Source of the DNA: Stramonita haemastoma
Lineage: Eukaryota > Mollusca > Gastropoda > Neogastropoda > Muricidae
Assembly (NCBI GenBank): GCA_030674155.1
Contig: CM060326.1
Coordinates: 27,766,701 to 27,781,700 of the forward strand
Reading direction: 5' to 3'
Length of the DNA: 15,000 nt
A program made the position numbers and the translations under genes. Positions 1 through 8,646 of the stretch are shown here, one piece after another (the stretch's first letter is position 1; every line of letters starts with the position of its first letter). The notes below the pieces were generated by a model. The model made no database searches. It was given only the letters and a program-made list of their open reading frames with translations, and was not told the DNA's origin.

Positions 1-228
1 ACATAATAATCTCTTAGTTCTTCCAAGTCAGAAATATCTATTCCATTCTGTGCTTTAAAATTGTTATTGGCAAACCGTACCAGTATGTATTATACACTAT
101 GCTGTCTTATTCAGTGTCAAACTCATCTCTCTCATTCTGCCAGAGTGTGTCCTATGGTCTGGGATCCATTATATCCTGTAGCAAACTACAAGATACACCA
201 TTGGGAAAGAAGAGAAAGCATTGTATGG
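1..228. other. Non-coding flank, possible 5' extension of duplicated segment
   Basis: No gene is visible here; the short open frames lack any recognisable domain. Short stretches resemble 12460-12600 in the same order: a gtgtcaa word followed by a tctctca word, and a caccatt word followed by an A/G-rich stretch ending near a cattg or caatg word. This suggests that the diverged duplication described for 535-1170 and 12600-13075 begins further upstream, inside this stretch. The similarity is weak and was judged by eye. Confidence 0.3.
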
Positions 229-462
229 GTGTGTGTGTATGTGTGTGTGTGTGTATGTGTGCGTGCGTGCGTGCGTGCGTGCGTGTGCGTGTAGGTGTGT
301 AGACGTCTATGTGTGTGTGTGTGTGTGTGTGAATGAGTGTGTTTGTGTGTGTGTATGAGTATGTGTGTGTGTGTGTGCGCGCGCGCACGCGTGTGTGTAT
401 ATGTGTGTGTGTGTGTGCCTGCGCGCGTGTGTGTGTACGTGTGTGTATCCCTGTGTGTGTGT

Positions 463-533
<71 letters not shown>
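229..533. repeat. Compound (GT)n microsatellite
   Basis: Alternating purine-pyrimidine DNA about 300 bp long. It is built from GT units with GC and AT interruptions, including a GTGC run at 259-284 and an alternating GC stretch at about 376-391. A purer (GT)n block occupies about 469-532. The open frames across it (Cys-Val on one strand, His-Thr on the other) are artefacts of the dinucleotide. The alternating GT/GC composition is the classical Z-DNA-prone type; whether Z-DNA forms is not known. Confidence 0.97.
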
Positions 534-534
<1 letters not shown>

Positions 535-733
535 AGCACCTGCCAATCACAACCTCATCAAAGATTCATAAGAGGACGGGATGAAGCAGCAAGAAGAAAA
601 AAAACAAAACACATTTCAGGCTTCGATGACGATACCAGATAAACAATCAACACACACCCAGAAGAAAAAACAAGACAGACTGTTGCAAGCACAACATCTA
701 AGAATAGTCAGACAGGGCTATGGCCATGGGAAT

Positions 734-809
<76 letters not shown>

Positions 810-1170
810 AGGAGAAAGTGTGTGTGTGTGAGGTGTGGTGTGTTGTGTGTGTGTGTGTTTTGGTGTGTATGTGTAAGTGTGTGTGTAAGTATGTGTGTAT
901 GCGTATGTGTAAGTGTGTGTGTGTGTGTGTGTTGCTGCGTGTTGTGTGTGTCTGTTTGTGTGCGTGCTCATTATACGTAGTCAGTAGCCACTTGAGGGTT
1001 GCGTGCTTTGCTATCCCTTTTTCCTTCAGGGAAGACTCAGAGAGAAAATAGCAATCTTTCCAGACAGAGGGGAGGGCTGTTTACATCTGGTTGGCAGCAG
1101 AAGCTCTCTTCCACTTGACAGTGCATTGGTATCTGATGATTAGAGAACTTTCCATCTTTTTTTCTTCGTC
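535..1170. repeat. Diverged duplicated segment, copy 1 (interrupted by GT array)
   Basis: Three blocks occur in the same order as in 12600-13075. The first is 541-575 (cctgccaatcacaac, then aaagattca), matching about 12621-12652. The second is about 690-727 (acatctaagaatag, then cagggc), matching about 12825-12848. The third is 986-1150 (ccacttgag, a pyrimidine stretch ending in cag, then gactcag and tgtttaca), matching about 12888-13050. The (GT)n array at 734-965 lies between blocks two and three and has no counterpart at that point in copy 2. Many indels and substitutions separate the copies, so the duplication is old. It could be an unrecognised interspersed repeat or a local segmental duplication. 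No shared reading frame is kept across the indels. Confidence 0.75.
734..965. repeat. (GT)n microsatellite, pure then degenerate
   Basis: A pure (GT)n run spans 734-807, about 37 units. After a short gagaggagaaa interruption it becomes a degenerate GT-rich tail up to about 965. It sits inside copy 1 of the diverged duplication and is absent from the same place in copy 2, so it expanded after the duplication or was lost from the other copy. Confidence 0.97.
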
Positions 1171-2515
1171 ATCGAACACTTAGGCAGCGAACTGTTGTTG
1201 TCTGCAATATGAGCGCAAATTCGTCGCACTGCCATTAAAACAACCTGACATGTCAAAGCCTATCGCATTTAACTTTGGCACGCGAGAAAATTGTTATATT
1301 TATGATATTTCTGTAGTAAAGGTTGGAGAAAAGACCTAGAAAGCAAAAACAAAAATAAATAGACAAGAAGGTGAAAGGAAGAAAAGGAACAAATTTGACA
1401 CAAAGATAGTTATAGAAAATAAGGAGTTTCTAACGCCAAAATTGCCAAAAGATGCTAATGCTATTTATACTGACAGGCCTCCGGCATCCCCATGGGAAAC
1501 TTCCCATTTTATACTAAACTCTGCTCTTATAAGTAAAACACAACGTTCCAATGTACAGTATATCAAGTTTTTGTCACTGAAGGATTGATTACCTGTTGGA
1601 TAGCATTAATACATTATAACATTGCGTTGTTGCATTTCACGAGGAGTCATTTTTCATCGTGATATATCTGTTGCGTGTCTTGGTCTGTTCTAAGCTGCCA
1701 TTTGATATATCGGGTCAGAGAGAGTGATCTTGAAATGAATACAAAATGGCACATTAGAGTGCAACTAACAAAAGAAAACACCATAATGGCTAAAGTAGTT
1801 GTTATCAATACATTGAAAGCACGAATATTCTATAGAGGGCTTGTTTTAAAATTTCCATACACAGCATCGTTGAAAGGATACTTTTTTATACTTTAAAACA
1901 TGGTACATCGTGTATAATTATGTCGTGGAGATATAATTTAAGGTGTCAAAAACAGTGTTCGAAAGCTTTTATTAAAAATCTGATTATATGGATTATGGAT
2001 AAGGTTAGATTGGATCTAACCAAAATAATCTCCGTTCCCTTCTCTCACTTTTTATCTGTAATTATTTGTTTCTTTTTCTCCCAACTTCTATCTATATTTT
2101 TTCCGTTCTCTTAACTTTTTTTATGCGTACTTTTGACCTTTTACTACATAATCCTGCTTTCGATTTTGTGTGCATACCACTATATGCACGTGACTCCCGA
2201 TACTGCAACAACTGTTTTCCTGACTAGGTGACACATTGATCCACTGTCAAAGCTACGAGAGCTTCTATGCAAACGAAACATGTTTACAAACCTTTTGCGA
2301 CTTAAGCGTTTCAAGCCATTTTCACGTAATGTACTTCACATCAATACTGTATTAAACACGCACACACGTTTACAAAAAATTGATCAGCAGTAGCGTACCC
2401 ATCTCCTACAGAACAATCATCGTGAAATAGACTGGTATATTTTTATATTTAGCTTAGAGCCAAAAACACAAATGAAACAGGAAGCAAAATGTAATGAAAA
2501 CAGTTTAATTACCTT
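1171..2515. other. AT-rich non-coding stretch, no feature recognised
   Basis: About 1.3 kb without long repeats. The largest open frames are 64 and 73 codons (1675-1896 and 1920-2114, plus strand). They have no recognisable domain, and the second is dominated by Phe, Leu and Ser from a T-rich stretch. I see no convincing splice-bounded exon, tRNA, or terminal inverted repeats. Confidence 0.6.
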
Positions 2516-2760
2516 TTGGACTGACAGACAGACACATAGACGCAATCATAATACTGAAACTCACAGACGCGCTTACAGACAGACTAACAGACAGACAGGC
2601 AGCTAGAAACAAAAAAGGGTTAAAATGAGCAAACAAAACAAGTCACCATCTGTGCTTGGGAGTCACCACTTAACCAGCCAATCACCAAACCAGCAAGGAT
2701 GTTATTGCCAAACCGGCTCATTTAGTAAACCAGCCAATCAGCCAGCACAGCAAACACACA
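2516..2760. repeat. GACA-rich and degenerate ACCAGCCAATCA-type repeats
   Basis: Clusters of gacagacaga words lie at about 2521-2531, 2576-2582 and 2589-2601. At about 2672-2757 an imperfect minisatellite repeats the word accagccaatca or close variants (accagccaatcacc, aaccagcaag, aaccagccaatcagcc). It has no coding potential. It lies directly upstream of the SINE head that begins near 2767. Confidence 0.6.
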
Positions 2761-2766
2761 CCTCAA

Positions 2767-2970
2767 GTGACGGGATAGCCTAGTGGTCAGAACACTGCGC
2801 TCGCAATTTGACGGCCTATGTTCAATTCCCGTTCGAGGAGATTTTTCTCCTGGAGTTAACATCAGTGCTGACTCCACTCTCCTCCATAGTCCTTCGGATA
2901 AGACTATAAACCGAGGTTCTGTGTGTGAACGCACGCAGAACATCTTGCGCACACGTTAAATCCTGTTCTA
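2767..2970 (+). mobile_element. tRNA-derived SINE with conserved central domain
   Basis: A tRNA-like head carries the internal RNA polymerase III promoter. The A box TAGCCTAGTGG at 2776-2786 matches the TRGCNNAGYGG consensus, and the B box GTTCAATTCCC is at 2820-2830. After about 60 bp of linker comes a core at 2893-2960 (cggataagactataaacc, then aacgcacgcagaacat, then gcgcacacgttaaa). The same core recurs near 6781, 7668 and 14738, although the heads of those copies differ. No normal 3' tail follows; instead an inverted second head begins at 2971. The core resembles the conserved central domains known in metazoan and molluscan SINEs, but I cannot name the domain with confidence. Confidence 0.85.
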
Positions 2971-3029
2971 TTCTCGAACTCGGGTCGTCAAATTGCCAGC
3001 GCAATGTTTCAACCACTAGGCTACTAGGC
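2971..3029 (-). mobile_element. Second tRNA-like SINE head, inverted
   Basis: Read on the minus strand, 3023-3013 gives the A box TAGCCTAGTGG, and 2981-2971 gives GAGTTCGAGAA, a partial B box. The minus-strand sequence 3023-2983 matches the plus-strand head 2776-2816 at 35 of 41 positions by my count. This is a true inverted copy of the same tRNA-like head, about 140 bp away, with the core between them. The body of the minus-strand element after its B box is missing. The pair could be a nested insertion, a fold-back rearrangement or an antisense template switch. Confidence 0.8.
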
Positions 3030-3199
3030 TAGAGACAGAGACAGACAGAGAGACAGAGACAGAGAGAGACAGAGAGAGACAGAGACAGAGAGAGACAGAG
3101 AGAGACAGAGAGAGACAGAGACAGAGAGAGACAGACAGAGACAGAGACAGACAGAGACAGACAGAGACAGAGACACAGAGAGAGAGACAGAGAGAGATT
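3030..3199. repeat. (AGAC/AGAG)n purine-rich microsatellite
   Basis: About 165 bp of interleaved agacag and agag units that directly abut the inverted SINE head. The minus-strand Ser-Leu-Val frames are artefacts of this repeat. A short alternating GT/GC stretch follows at 3202-3216. Confidence 0.95.
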
Positions 3200-3219
3200 T
3201 TGTGTGTGTGTGCGCACCT

Positions 3220-3310
3220 TCAATCAATCAATCAATCAAATTTTTATTTCCAGATGGTACATTGAGTAAGCAGCGATCTGCTTTTTTTCCATCAAGCCAT
3301 CTATCTAAAG
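3220..3310 (-). mobile_element. 3' terminus of a LINE-like element, (GATT)n tail
   Basis: On the minus strand the sequence reads from about 3310 down through aatgtaccatctggaaataa and ends in four to five tandem gatt units at 3222-3238. An A/T-rich stretch with an AATAAA-like word running into a short tandem tail is typical of 3' ends of non-LTR retrotransposons whose tails are short repeats rather than poly(A). No reading frame is visible upstream on that strand, so it would be a heavily 5'-truncated copy. The assignment rests on architecture, not on an identified protein. Confidence 0.5.
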
Positions 3311-3635
3311 AAAAGAAAAGAAAAAAATCAAAACAATAGCAAAAATCAAATCCAAAACAAAACAAAAAACCAACAAAAAACAAAGCAGAAAATCCCTAGC
3401 AAACAATAAAGCCAACAAAAGAAAGAAAAGGGGAAAAAGCAAACAAACAAATAAAACAACAACAACAAACATTTCACCAACATTAATTTGCTAACATGAT
3501 TTCAACAACTTTAAAATGAACTATGCCTATAAATAATACAAGCAACTACTATAACAACAACCAAAAGAGAAAAAAAATAATAATAAAAAATAAAAAAAAT
3601 ATTTTAAAAATCTACTCAAAAGCCATACACACATA
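3311..3635. other. A-rich low-complexity stretch
   Basis: Strongly A-rich plus strand with aaac, aaag and caac words and few T residues before about 3480. It may be the 3' UTR of the minus-strand LINE-like end at 3220-3310, which would then be T-rich in its own sense. No gene is seen. Confidence 0.5.
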
Positions 3636-3658
3636 TGCACATACACCCACACACCCAC

Positions 3659-3692
<34 letters not shown>

Positions 3693-3705
3693 CCGTCCAC
3701 CTACA

Positions 3706-3783
<78 letters not shown>
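3636..3783. repeat. (CA)n microsatellite
   Basis: Degenerate CA/CCCA units lead into a pure (CA)n run from about 3708 to 3782. The His-Thr open frames here are repeat artefacts. Confidence 0.97.
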
Positions 3784-3785
<2 letters not shown>

Positions 3786-3864
3786 TTTGCGCTCATCCAC
3801 TCAGCTCGTATACTCGTAGGTACATGCACACATTTAAAGCCTTTTTAAAAATCATATAGTGTCA

Positions 3865-3938
3865 AACACACCAACACACACACACACACACACACACACA
3901 AGACACAACACTACACACACACTCACACGCACACACAG
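3865..3938. repeat. Second (CA)n array
   Basis: An imperfect (CA)n array with a pure block at about 3875-3900 and degenerate acac words beyond it. It is separated from the previous CA array by about 80 bp of ordinary sequence. Confidence 0.9.
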
Positions 3939-4245
3939 CTTATATCAATTACAATGTAACCAAAAACATTATTTAGAGACTAAATATATAATAATTTCAA
4001 AAAATCATAATAATACACGCACACACAAATTTTTTTTTTTTTTTTTTAAAGTAAAATAAAAAAAAATTCTATAAGCAATTTATGTCAATTACATATTCTA
4101 TACTTCAATTCAATACTTTACATTTTAAAAGAGATAAGGAAAAAAACAAACAACAAAATACCTTAAATAATACCCATCGTCACTGAGAGGAAATAACACA
4201 TACGCTAACAACATACAATCAAACAAAAGAAAAACAAAAACCATC
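3939..4245. other. AT-rich spacer, no gene seen
   Basis: It contains a T run at about 4030-4047 and short related words (tatatcaattacaat near 3951 and tatgtcaattacat near 4081). No open frame with a recognisable domain, tRNA or terminal inverted repeats was found. Confidence 0.6.
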
Positions 4246-4325
4246 TGTGTGCGTGTGTGTGCATGTGTGTATGTGTATGTGCATGTGTGCATGAGTGTGT
4301 GCATGTGTACTAGTACATGCATGCA
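4246..4325. repeat. Degenerate GT/ATGT array with a short palindrome
   Basis: Alternating gtgtgc and atgtgt words end in an imperfect palindrome at 4301-4320, centred on the perfect 10-bp palindrome GTACTAGTAC. It is a minor low-complexity feature. Confidence 0.75.
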
Positions 4326-4462
4326 GTACATTTGCGTGACAGCATGTATTATTTTGTTGAGGTTGCTGTTGCTGAAGTTGAATTTGCAGGTCCAGTAGCA
4401 GCAGCAAAGAACTCTAGCGATAGTATCATTGATAGGAACAAAAGCAGATGTGATCGCGGTGG

Positions 4463-4756
<294 letters not shown>

Positions 4757-4763
4757 AGTATTT

Positions 4764-4987
4764 TTTCTTCTTCTTCTTCTACTTCTTTCTTCTTCTTCTT
4801 CTTCTTCTTCTTCTTCTTCTTCTTCTTCTACTCTTCTTCTTTCTTCTTCTTCTTCTTCTTCTTCTTCTTCTTCTTCTTCTTCTTCTTCTTCTTCTTCTTC
4901 TTCTTCTTCTTCTTTTTTTTCTTCTTCTTCTTCTTCTTCTTCTTCTTCTTCTTCTTCTTCTTCTTCTTCTTCTTCTTCTTCTTCTTC
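4764..4987. repeat. (CTT)n, i.e. GAA/TTC trinucleotide array
   Basis: About 220 bp of CTT units with a few interruptions (near 4781-4790, 4829-4843 and 4913-4920). The plus strand is all pyrimidine for most of its length. GAA/TTC arrays are the class known to form intramolecular triplexes. The poly-Glu minus-strand frame and poly-Phe plus-strand frame are artefacts. Confidence 0.98.
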
Positions 4988-5152
4988 CATTTTGCTTTTC
5001 TAGTAATTATTTTCCAAGTGTTGTCTATGTCAGGTTTGTTTCCAATTTATGTTTCTTATTTAATGGTTTTGTCCTTTTGTTTTGTATTATATCTTGATAT
5101 TGTTGATGTTTTGTCTCCCATTTCCCTCAATGTCTTTGTATAAATTCTCTTC

Positions 5153-5186
5153 TTTTTTTTTTTTTTTTTTTTTTGGGGGGGGGGGG
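5153..5186. repeat. T22 run joined directly to a G12 run
   Basis: A T homopolymer at 5153-5174 is followed without a spacer by a G homopolymer at 5175-5186. Adjacent homopolymers are prone to replication slippage and assembly error, so the exact lengths are uncertain. Confidence 0.85.
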
Positions 5187-5199
5187 TTCTGTTTGGCGA

Positions 5200-5786
5200 A
5201 ATAATCTTGTGTTTTCTTTTCATTCTATGGCAGATTCCTTTCATTTCTTTGTCGTCGTTCCTCTCTTGTTTTCTTTTTTGCTACTTACTTCTTTCACATC
5301 ATCTCATTTTCTGATCTTATGGCTTCATTTTTCCCTGATTTCCTCTTCCTTTTCTTCTCTCTCTTTCATTATTTCTCCTATATTTTCTCTTCATTTCTTT
5401 TGTTCTTGTTTCATTCTTTAGCTGTCCATTCCGTTTCACTTCATTTCTTACTTTTCCTCTTTGTTTCTCTATCTCTTATCTCTTTCTTTCTTTCTTTCAT
5501 TCTGCCATTTCTTTCTTTTTCTTTCTTTTCTTTCTTTATTCTTTCTTCTTTCTTCTTCTTTCTTTCTTTCTTCTTTCTTCTTTTTTCTCTTTCTTTTTTC
5601 TCTTTCTTTTCTTTTTCTTTCATTCTTTCTTTTCTTTTCTTTCTTTTCCTTTCTTCTCTTTCTTTCTTTCTTTCTTTTCTTTCTTTTTTCTTTCTTTCCT
5701 TTCTTTCTTTTCTTTCTTTCTTTTTTTCTTCTTCTTTCTCTTCTTTCTCTCTTCTTCCTTTTATTTTTTTCTTTCTTTCAACATCA
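5200..5786. repeat. Long polypyrimidine (CTTT)-rich tract
   Basis: About 590 bp whose plus strand is overwhelmingly C and T, with ctttctttc words densest at 5485-5780. The Phe/Ser/Leu plus-strand frames and the Lys/Glu/Arg minus-strand frames follow from composition. With the CTT array upstream this makes about 1 kb of polypyrimidine-biased DNA, broken by the ordinary spacer 4988-5152. Confidence 0.92.
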
Positions 5787-6550
5787 TTCACTCTCTGCAC
5801 TTCACCGTTGATTCCCCCAGACTTTGGCATGTGAGGAAAATAAAATTATCTGCAACTGGATTTAACCCATCTCAAGCCAAGTTGATGCCAGTAATTTCAT
5901 TTTCGTTGGGATGAAACGTGACCCTTACAGAAAAAAAAAGAAGAAACAGAACCATGACAGAGGGAGTGTGGAAGGGAGGGACAGAAGGGAGGGGAGCTGG
6001 GATGGGACATGGTGTGTATTACAGGTTATTTTGTCAAATGTCTGATAATTAAGGGCACTACCCCCTCCCCCCCTCCGAAATTTCCAGACAGCAAGAATAT
6101 TGGCTCTCTATTTTTTCAAGGGTAATATCATGAATTAGAATATATTCATGTAAATGGCTTATGATGTGTATATTAACGGAGAATTGATTAAAGCATATTT
6201 TCCATTGGGAGTCGGTTGCAGCCAACATATTATAAGAGTTGGGGATTCTGTTGTTTGTTTTTCTGTGGGATTTTTCTTTTGTGTCTGCTTGATTTGTTTG
6301 TTTGTCTTTTTCTATGGGTTGTTTTGTTGTTGTTTTCAATCTTTCTTTCCTTATCAAATAAGAACGTCAAGGACTGTCATAGACTTAGAAAAGAAAAAAA
6401 GTAACATCTTGTCTATAGCAAGCAGGGGCTTTCCTTCATTACAACCAAATGGACAGTAACATTGTATTAGATATAAATTTCCGAGATTAAAAGGGAAACT
6501 GTTAACACGCATGCACGTTTGGATACATAATGCACACCCATGGGCTTGCG
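5787..6550. other. Non-coding stretch, no feature recognised
   Basis: Mixed sequence with a purine-rich patch (about 5930-6005) and C runs near 6061-6074. The longest frames (about 100 codons, 6058-6357 minus and 6154-6459 plus) overlap each other on opposite strands, have low-complexity composition and show no known motif. I do not call them genes. Confidence 0.55.
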
Positions 6551-6552
6551 CA

Positions 6553-6581
6553 TGCACACACACACGCACACGCACACACAC

Positions 6582-6651
<70 letters not shown>
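6553..6651. repeat. (CA)n followed by (AT)n microsatellite
   Basis: A short CA/CGCA array at about 6556-6584 passes into pure (AT)n at about 6585-6651. The composite SINE-like element begins immediately afterwards. Confidence 0.95.
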
Positions 6652-6654
<3 letters not shown>

Positions 6655-7230
6655 GAAGGACGGTGGCAGGATGGTTAAGACGTTCGCCTGCCAATATGTA
6701 AACGTGAGTTTCTGGGTTCGTACCCAGCCTCGCCCTTTCTTCCAAGTTTGTAGAAAAAATCGAACTGAATGTCAAAGTCATTCGGATGAGACTGTAAACC
6801 GAGGTCCCGTGTGTGAACGCACGCAGAACATCTTGCGCACACGTTAAAACCCCGATCCGCCTTTCGGAAGAGCAGGCCATCGTGTGCCGGTAGGAGCGGA
6901 TGACAAAATTATTTTTTTTAAAAACCAGCATGCACACAGGTGTCGTATTTAGACACCATCCCTGAGGAAAAATCGGGGAGTTGGAGTCCCAGGGCGGCTC
7001 GGTGCTGTAGGCTATATGGCAACGTTCTGGTGGCTCCTGCGACGGTACTGGAAACATTCGTATCGGTCATTGCCTTTCCAATGGATCATTCCAGAGCCGT
7101 GGAGAGGGGGGGGGGGGGGGTCAGCTGCATGGGTAACAGCTTGCCCTCCATACTTGCCTACCAAGGCTTTGCGCTCTAAAGACAAGAGCGCAACTCCATA
7201 GTCTTCCGAGACTGATGGGTGCCTACTACT

Positions 7231-7234
<4 letters not shown>
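6652..7234 (+). mobile_element. Composite SINE-like element, copy A
   Basis: Modules in order: a tRNA-like head with A box TGGCAGGATGG (6664-6674) and B box GGTTCGTACCC (6715-6725); a linker (tcgaactgaatgtcaaagtc, 6760-6779); the conserved core at 6781-6848; a shared post-core block (cggaagagcaggccatcgtg, about 6864-6883); and a roughly 300-bp 3' module ending in gatgggtgcctactactac near 7232. Copy B (7541-8092) has the same modules throughout. A G homopolymer of 15 sits at 7106-7120. Total length is about 580 bp, long for a SINE, so the 3' module may come from a LINE or another repeat. It is bordered by (AT)n on both sides. Confidence 0.85.
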
Positions 7235-7298
<64 letters not shown>

Positions 7299-7433
7299 TA
7301 CACGTTGAAAATATGTGCATAGTTCACACACATATATAAGTATATATAATTATATATAGATACATACATACATACACATATATATTAAATACATATCTCT
7401 ATATTTATTTACATATATATTTGTATAATATCA

Positions 7434-7507
<74 letters not shown>
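7235..7507. repeat. Two (AT)n arrays with AT-rich spacer
   Basis: (AT)n at 7236-7300 and about 7440-7507 flank an AT-rich spacer with tatac and catac words. They lie between composite copies A and B. Confidence 0.95.
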
Positions 7508-7508
<1 letters not shown>

Positions 7509-7540
7509 TTACATACATAGATACATACTTACACCTTCGG

Positions 7541-8092
7541 GAAGGAAGGTGGCAGGATGGTTAAGACGTTCGCCTGCCAATATGCAAACCGTGAGTTTCT
7601 GGGTTCGTACCCAGCCTCGCCCTTTCTTCCAAGTTTGTAGAAAAAATCGAACTGAATGTCAAAGTCATTCGGATAAGACTATAAACCGAGGTCCCGTGTG
7701 CGAACGCACGCAGAACATCTTGCGCACACGTTAAAACCCCGTTCCGCCTTTCGGAAGAGCAACTATCGTGTGCCGGTAGAAGCGGATGACAAATTTATAT
7801 AAAAAACAACAAAAGCATGCACACAGGTGTTGTGTTAAGACACCATCCTTGAGGAAAAATCGGGGATTTGGATTGCCAGGGCGGCTCAGGGCTGTATATG
7901 GCAACGTTCTGGTGGCTCCTGCGACGGTACTGGAACCATTCGTATCGGTCATTGCCTTTCCAATGGATCATTCCAGTGGCGTGGAGAGGGGGGTCTGCTG
8001 CATGGGTAACAGCTTGCCCTCCATACTTACTTACCCAGGCTTTGCACCCTAGAGACTAGACTCTATAGTCTTCCAAGATTGATGGGTGCCAA
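7541..8092 (+). mobile_element. Composite SINE-like element, copy B
   Basis: It has the same module order as copy A: A box TGGCAGGATGG (7550-7560), B box GGTTCGTACCC (7602-7612), core at 7668-7735, post-core block, and the roughly 300-bp 3' module ending in attgatgggtgccaac near 8090. It differs from copy A by scattered substitutions and small indels. The G run is 6 (7988-7993) where copy A has 15. By eye the copies are clearly closer to each other than to the SINE at 14633. They could be independent insertions or one local duplication that carried (AT)n along. (TA)n follows at about 8102. Confidence 0.85.
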
Positions 8093-8112
8093 CTATATAC
8101 ATACATATATAT

Positions 8113-8177
<65 letters not shown>

Positions 8178-8290
8178 ATATATATATATATCTATATATC
8201 TATATATATATATATATATATATATATCTATATATCTATATATATCTATATATCTATCTATATATCTATCTATATATCTATATCTATACA
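8093..8290. repeat. (TA)n with TATC interruptions
   Basis: A long (TA)n array with increasing tatc/tctata words towards its right end, passing into the GATA array. The Tyr-Ile frames are artefacts. Confidence 0.96.
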
Positions 8291-8312
8291 GAGATAGATA
8301 GATAGATATAAT

Positions 8313-8379
<67 letters not shown>

Positions 8380-8380
8380 T
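8286..8380. repeat. (GATA)n array
   Basis: About 90 bp of gata units, interrupted once by ataata near 8307. It is continuous with the TA/TATC array on its left. Confidence 0.97.
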
Positions 8381-8424
8381 ACAATTATATAATTTATTTA
8401 TACATATAAATGATATATATAAAT

Positions 8425-8646
8425 GGGGGGGGGGGATGTGTGTATGTGTGTGTGATTGTATTCGTATGTTAGCTATGTATGTGTGTATGGTTGTATGGAT
8501 GGTTGTATGGATGGTTGTATGGATGGTTGTATGGATGTATGGTTGTATGGTTGTATAGTTGTATGGTTGTATGGTTGTATGGTTGTATGGTTGTAGGTAG
8601 GTAGGTAGGTAGGTATGTAGGTATGTAGGTATGTAGGTAGGTAGGT
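8425..8646. repeat. G11 run, then GGTTGTAT and GTAG repeats
   Basis: A G homopolymer at 8425-8435 precedes a GT patch. A 12-mer ggttgtatggat repeats about four times (8488-8535), then an octamer ggttgtat repeats (about 8540-8594), then GTAG and GTAT units run to 8646. Each motif is a short variant of the next. Confidence 0.9.

Noticed and set aside
152..550. 132-codon His/Thr-rich minus-strand frame and its overlapping frames on both strands
   Set aside because: These are translations of the (GT)n array. All six frames are nearly open, and the protein is a dinucleotide artefact.
3030..3199. Telomere- or satellite-type array
   Set aside because: The unit is an irregular AGAC/AGAG mixture; no TTAGGG-type unit or long higher-order period was seen.
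5319..5834. 171-codon Phe/Leu/Ser plus-strand frame that looks like a membrane protein
   Set aside because: The hydrophobicity comes from CTTT composition; the opposite strand gives an equally long Lys/Glu/Arg frame.
6058..6459. Two roughly 100-codon frames on opposite strands
   Set aside because: They overlap each other, have no known motif, and lie in T/A-biased sequence where such lengths occur by chance.
6664..6725. Functional tRNA gene
   Set aside because: A and B boxes are present, but the arms do not fold into a complete cloverleaf by eye, and the sequence continues into the SINE core without a terminator.
6467..7057. 196-codon minus-strand frame across the SINE copy
   Set aside because: It spans the (AT)n array and the antisense of the SINE; the composition is that of the repeat, and no domain is seen.
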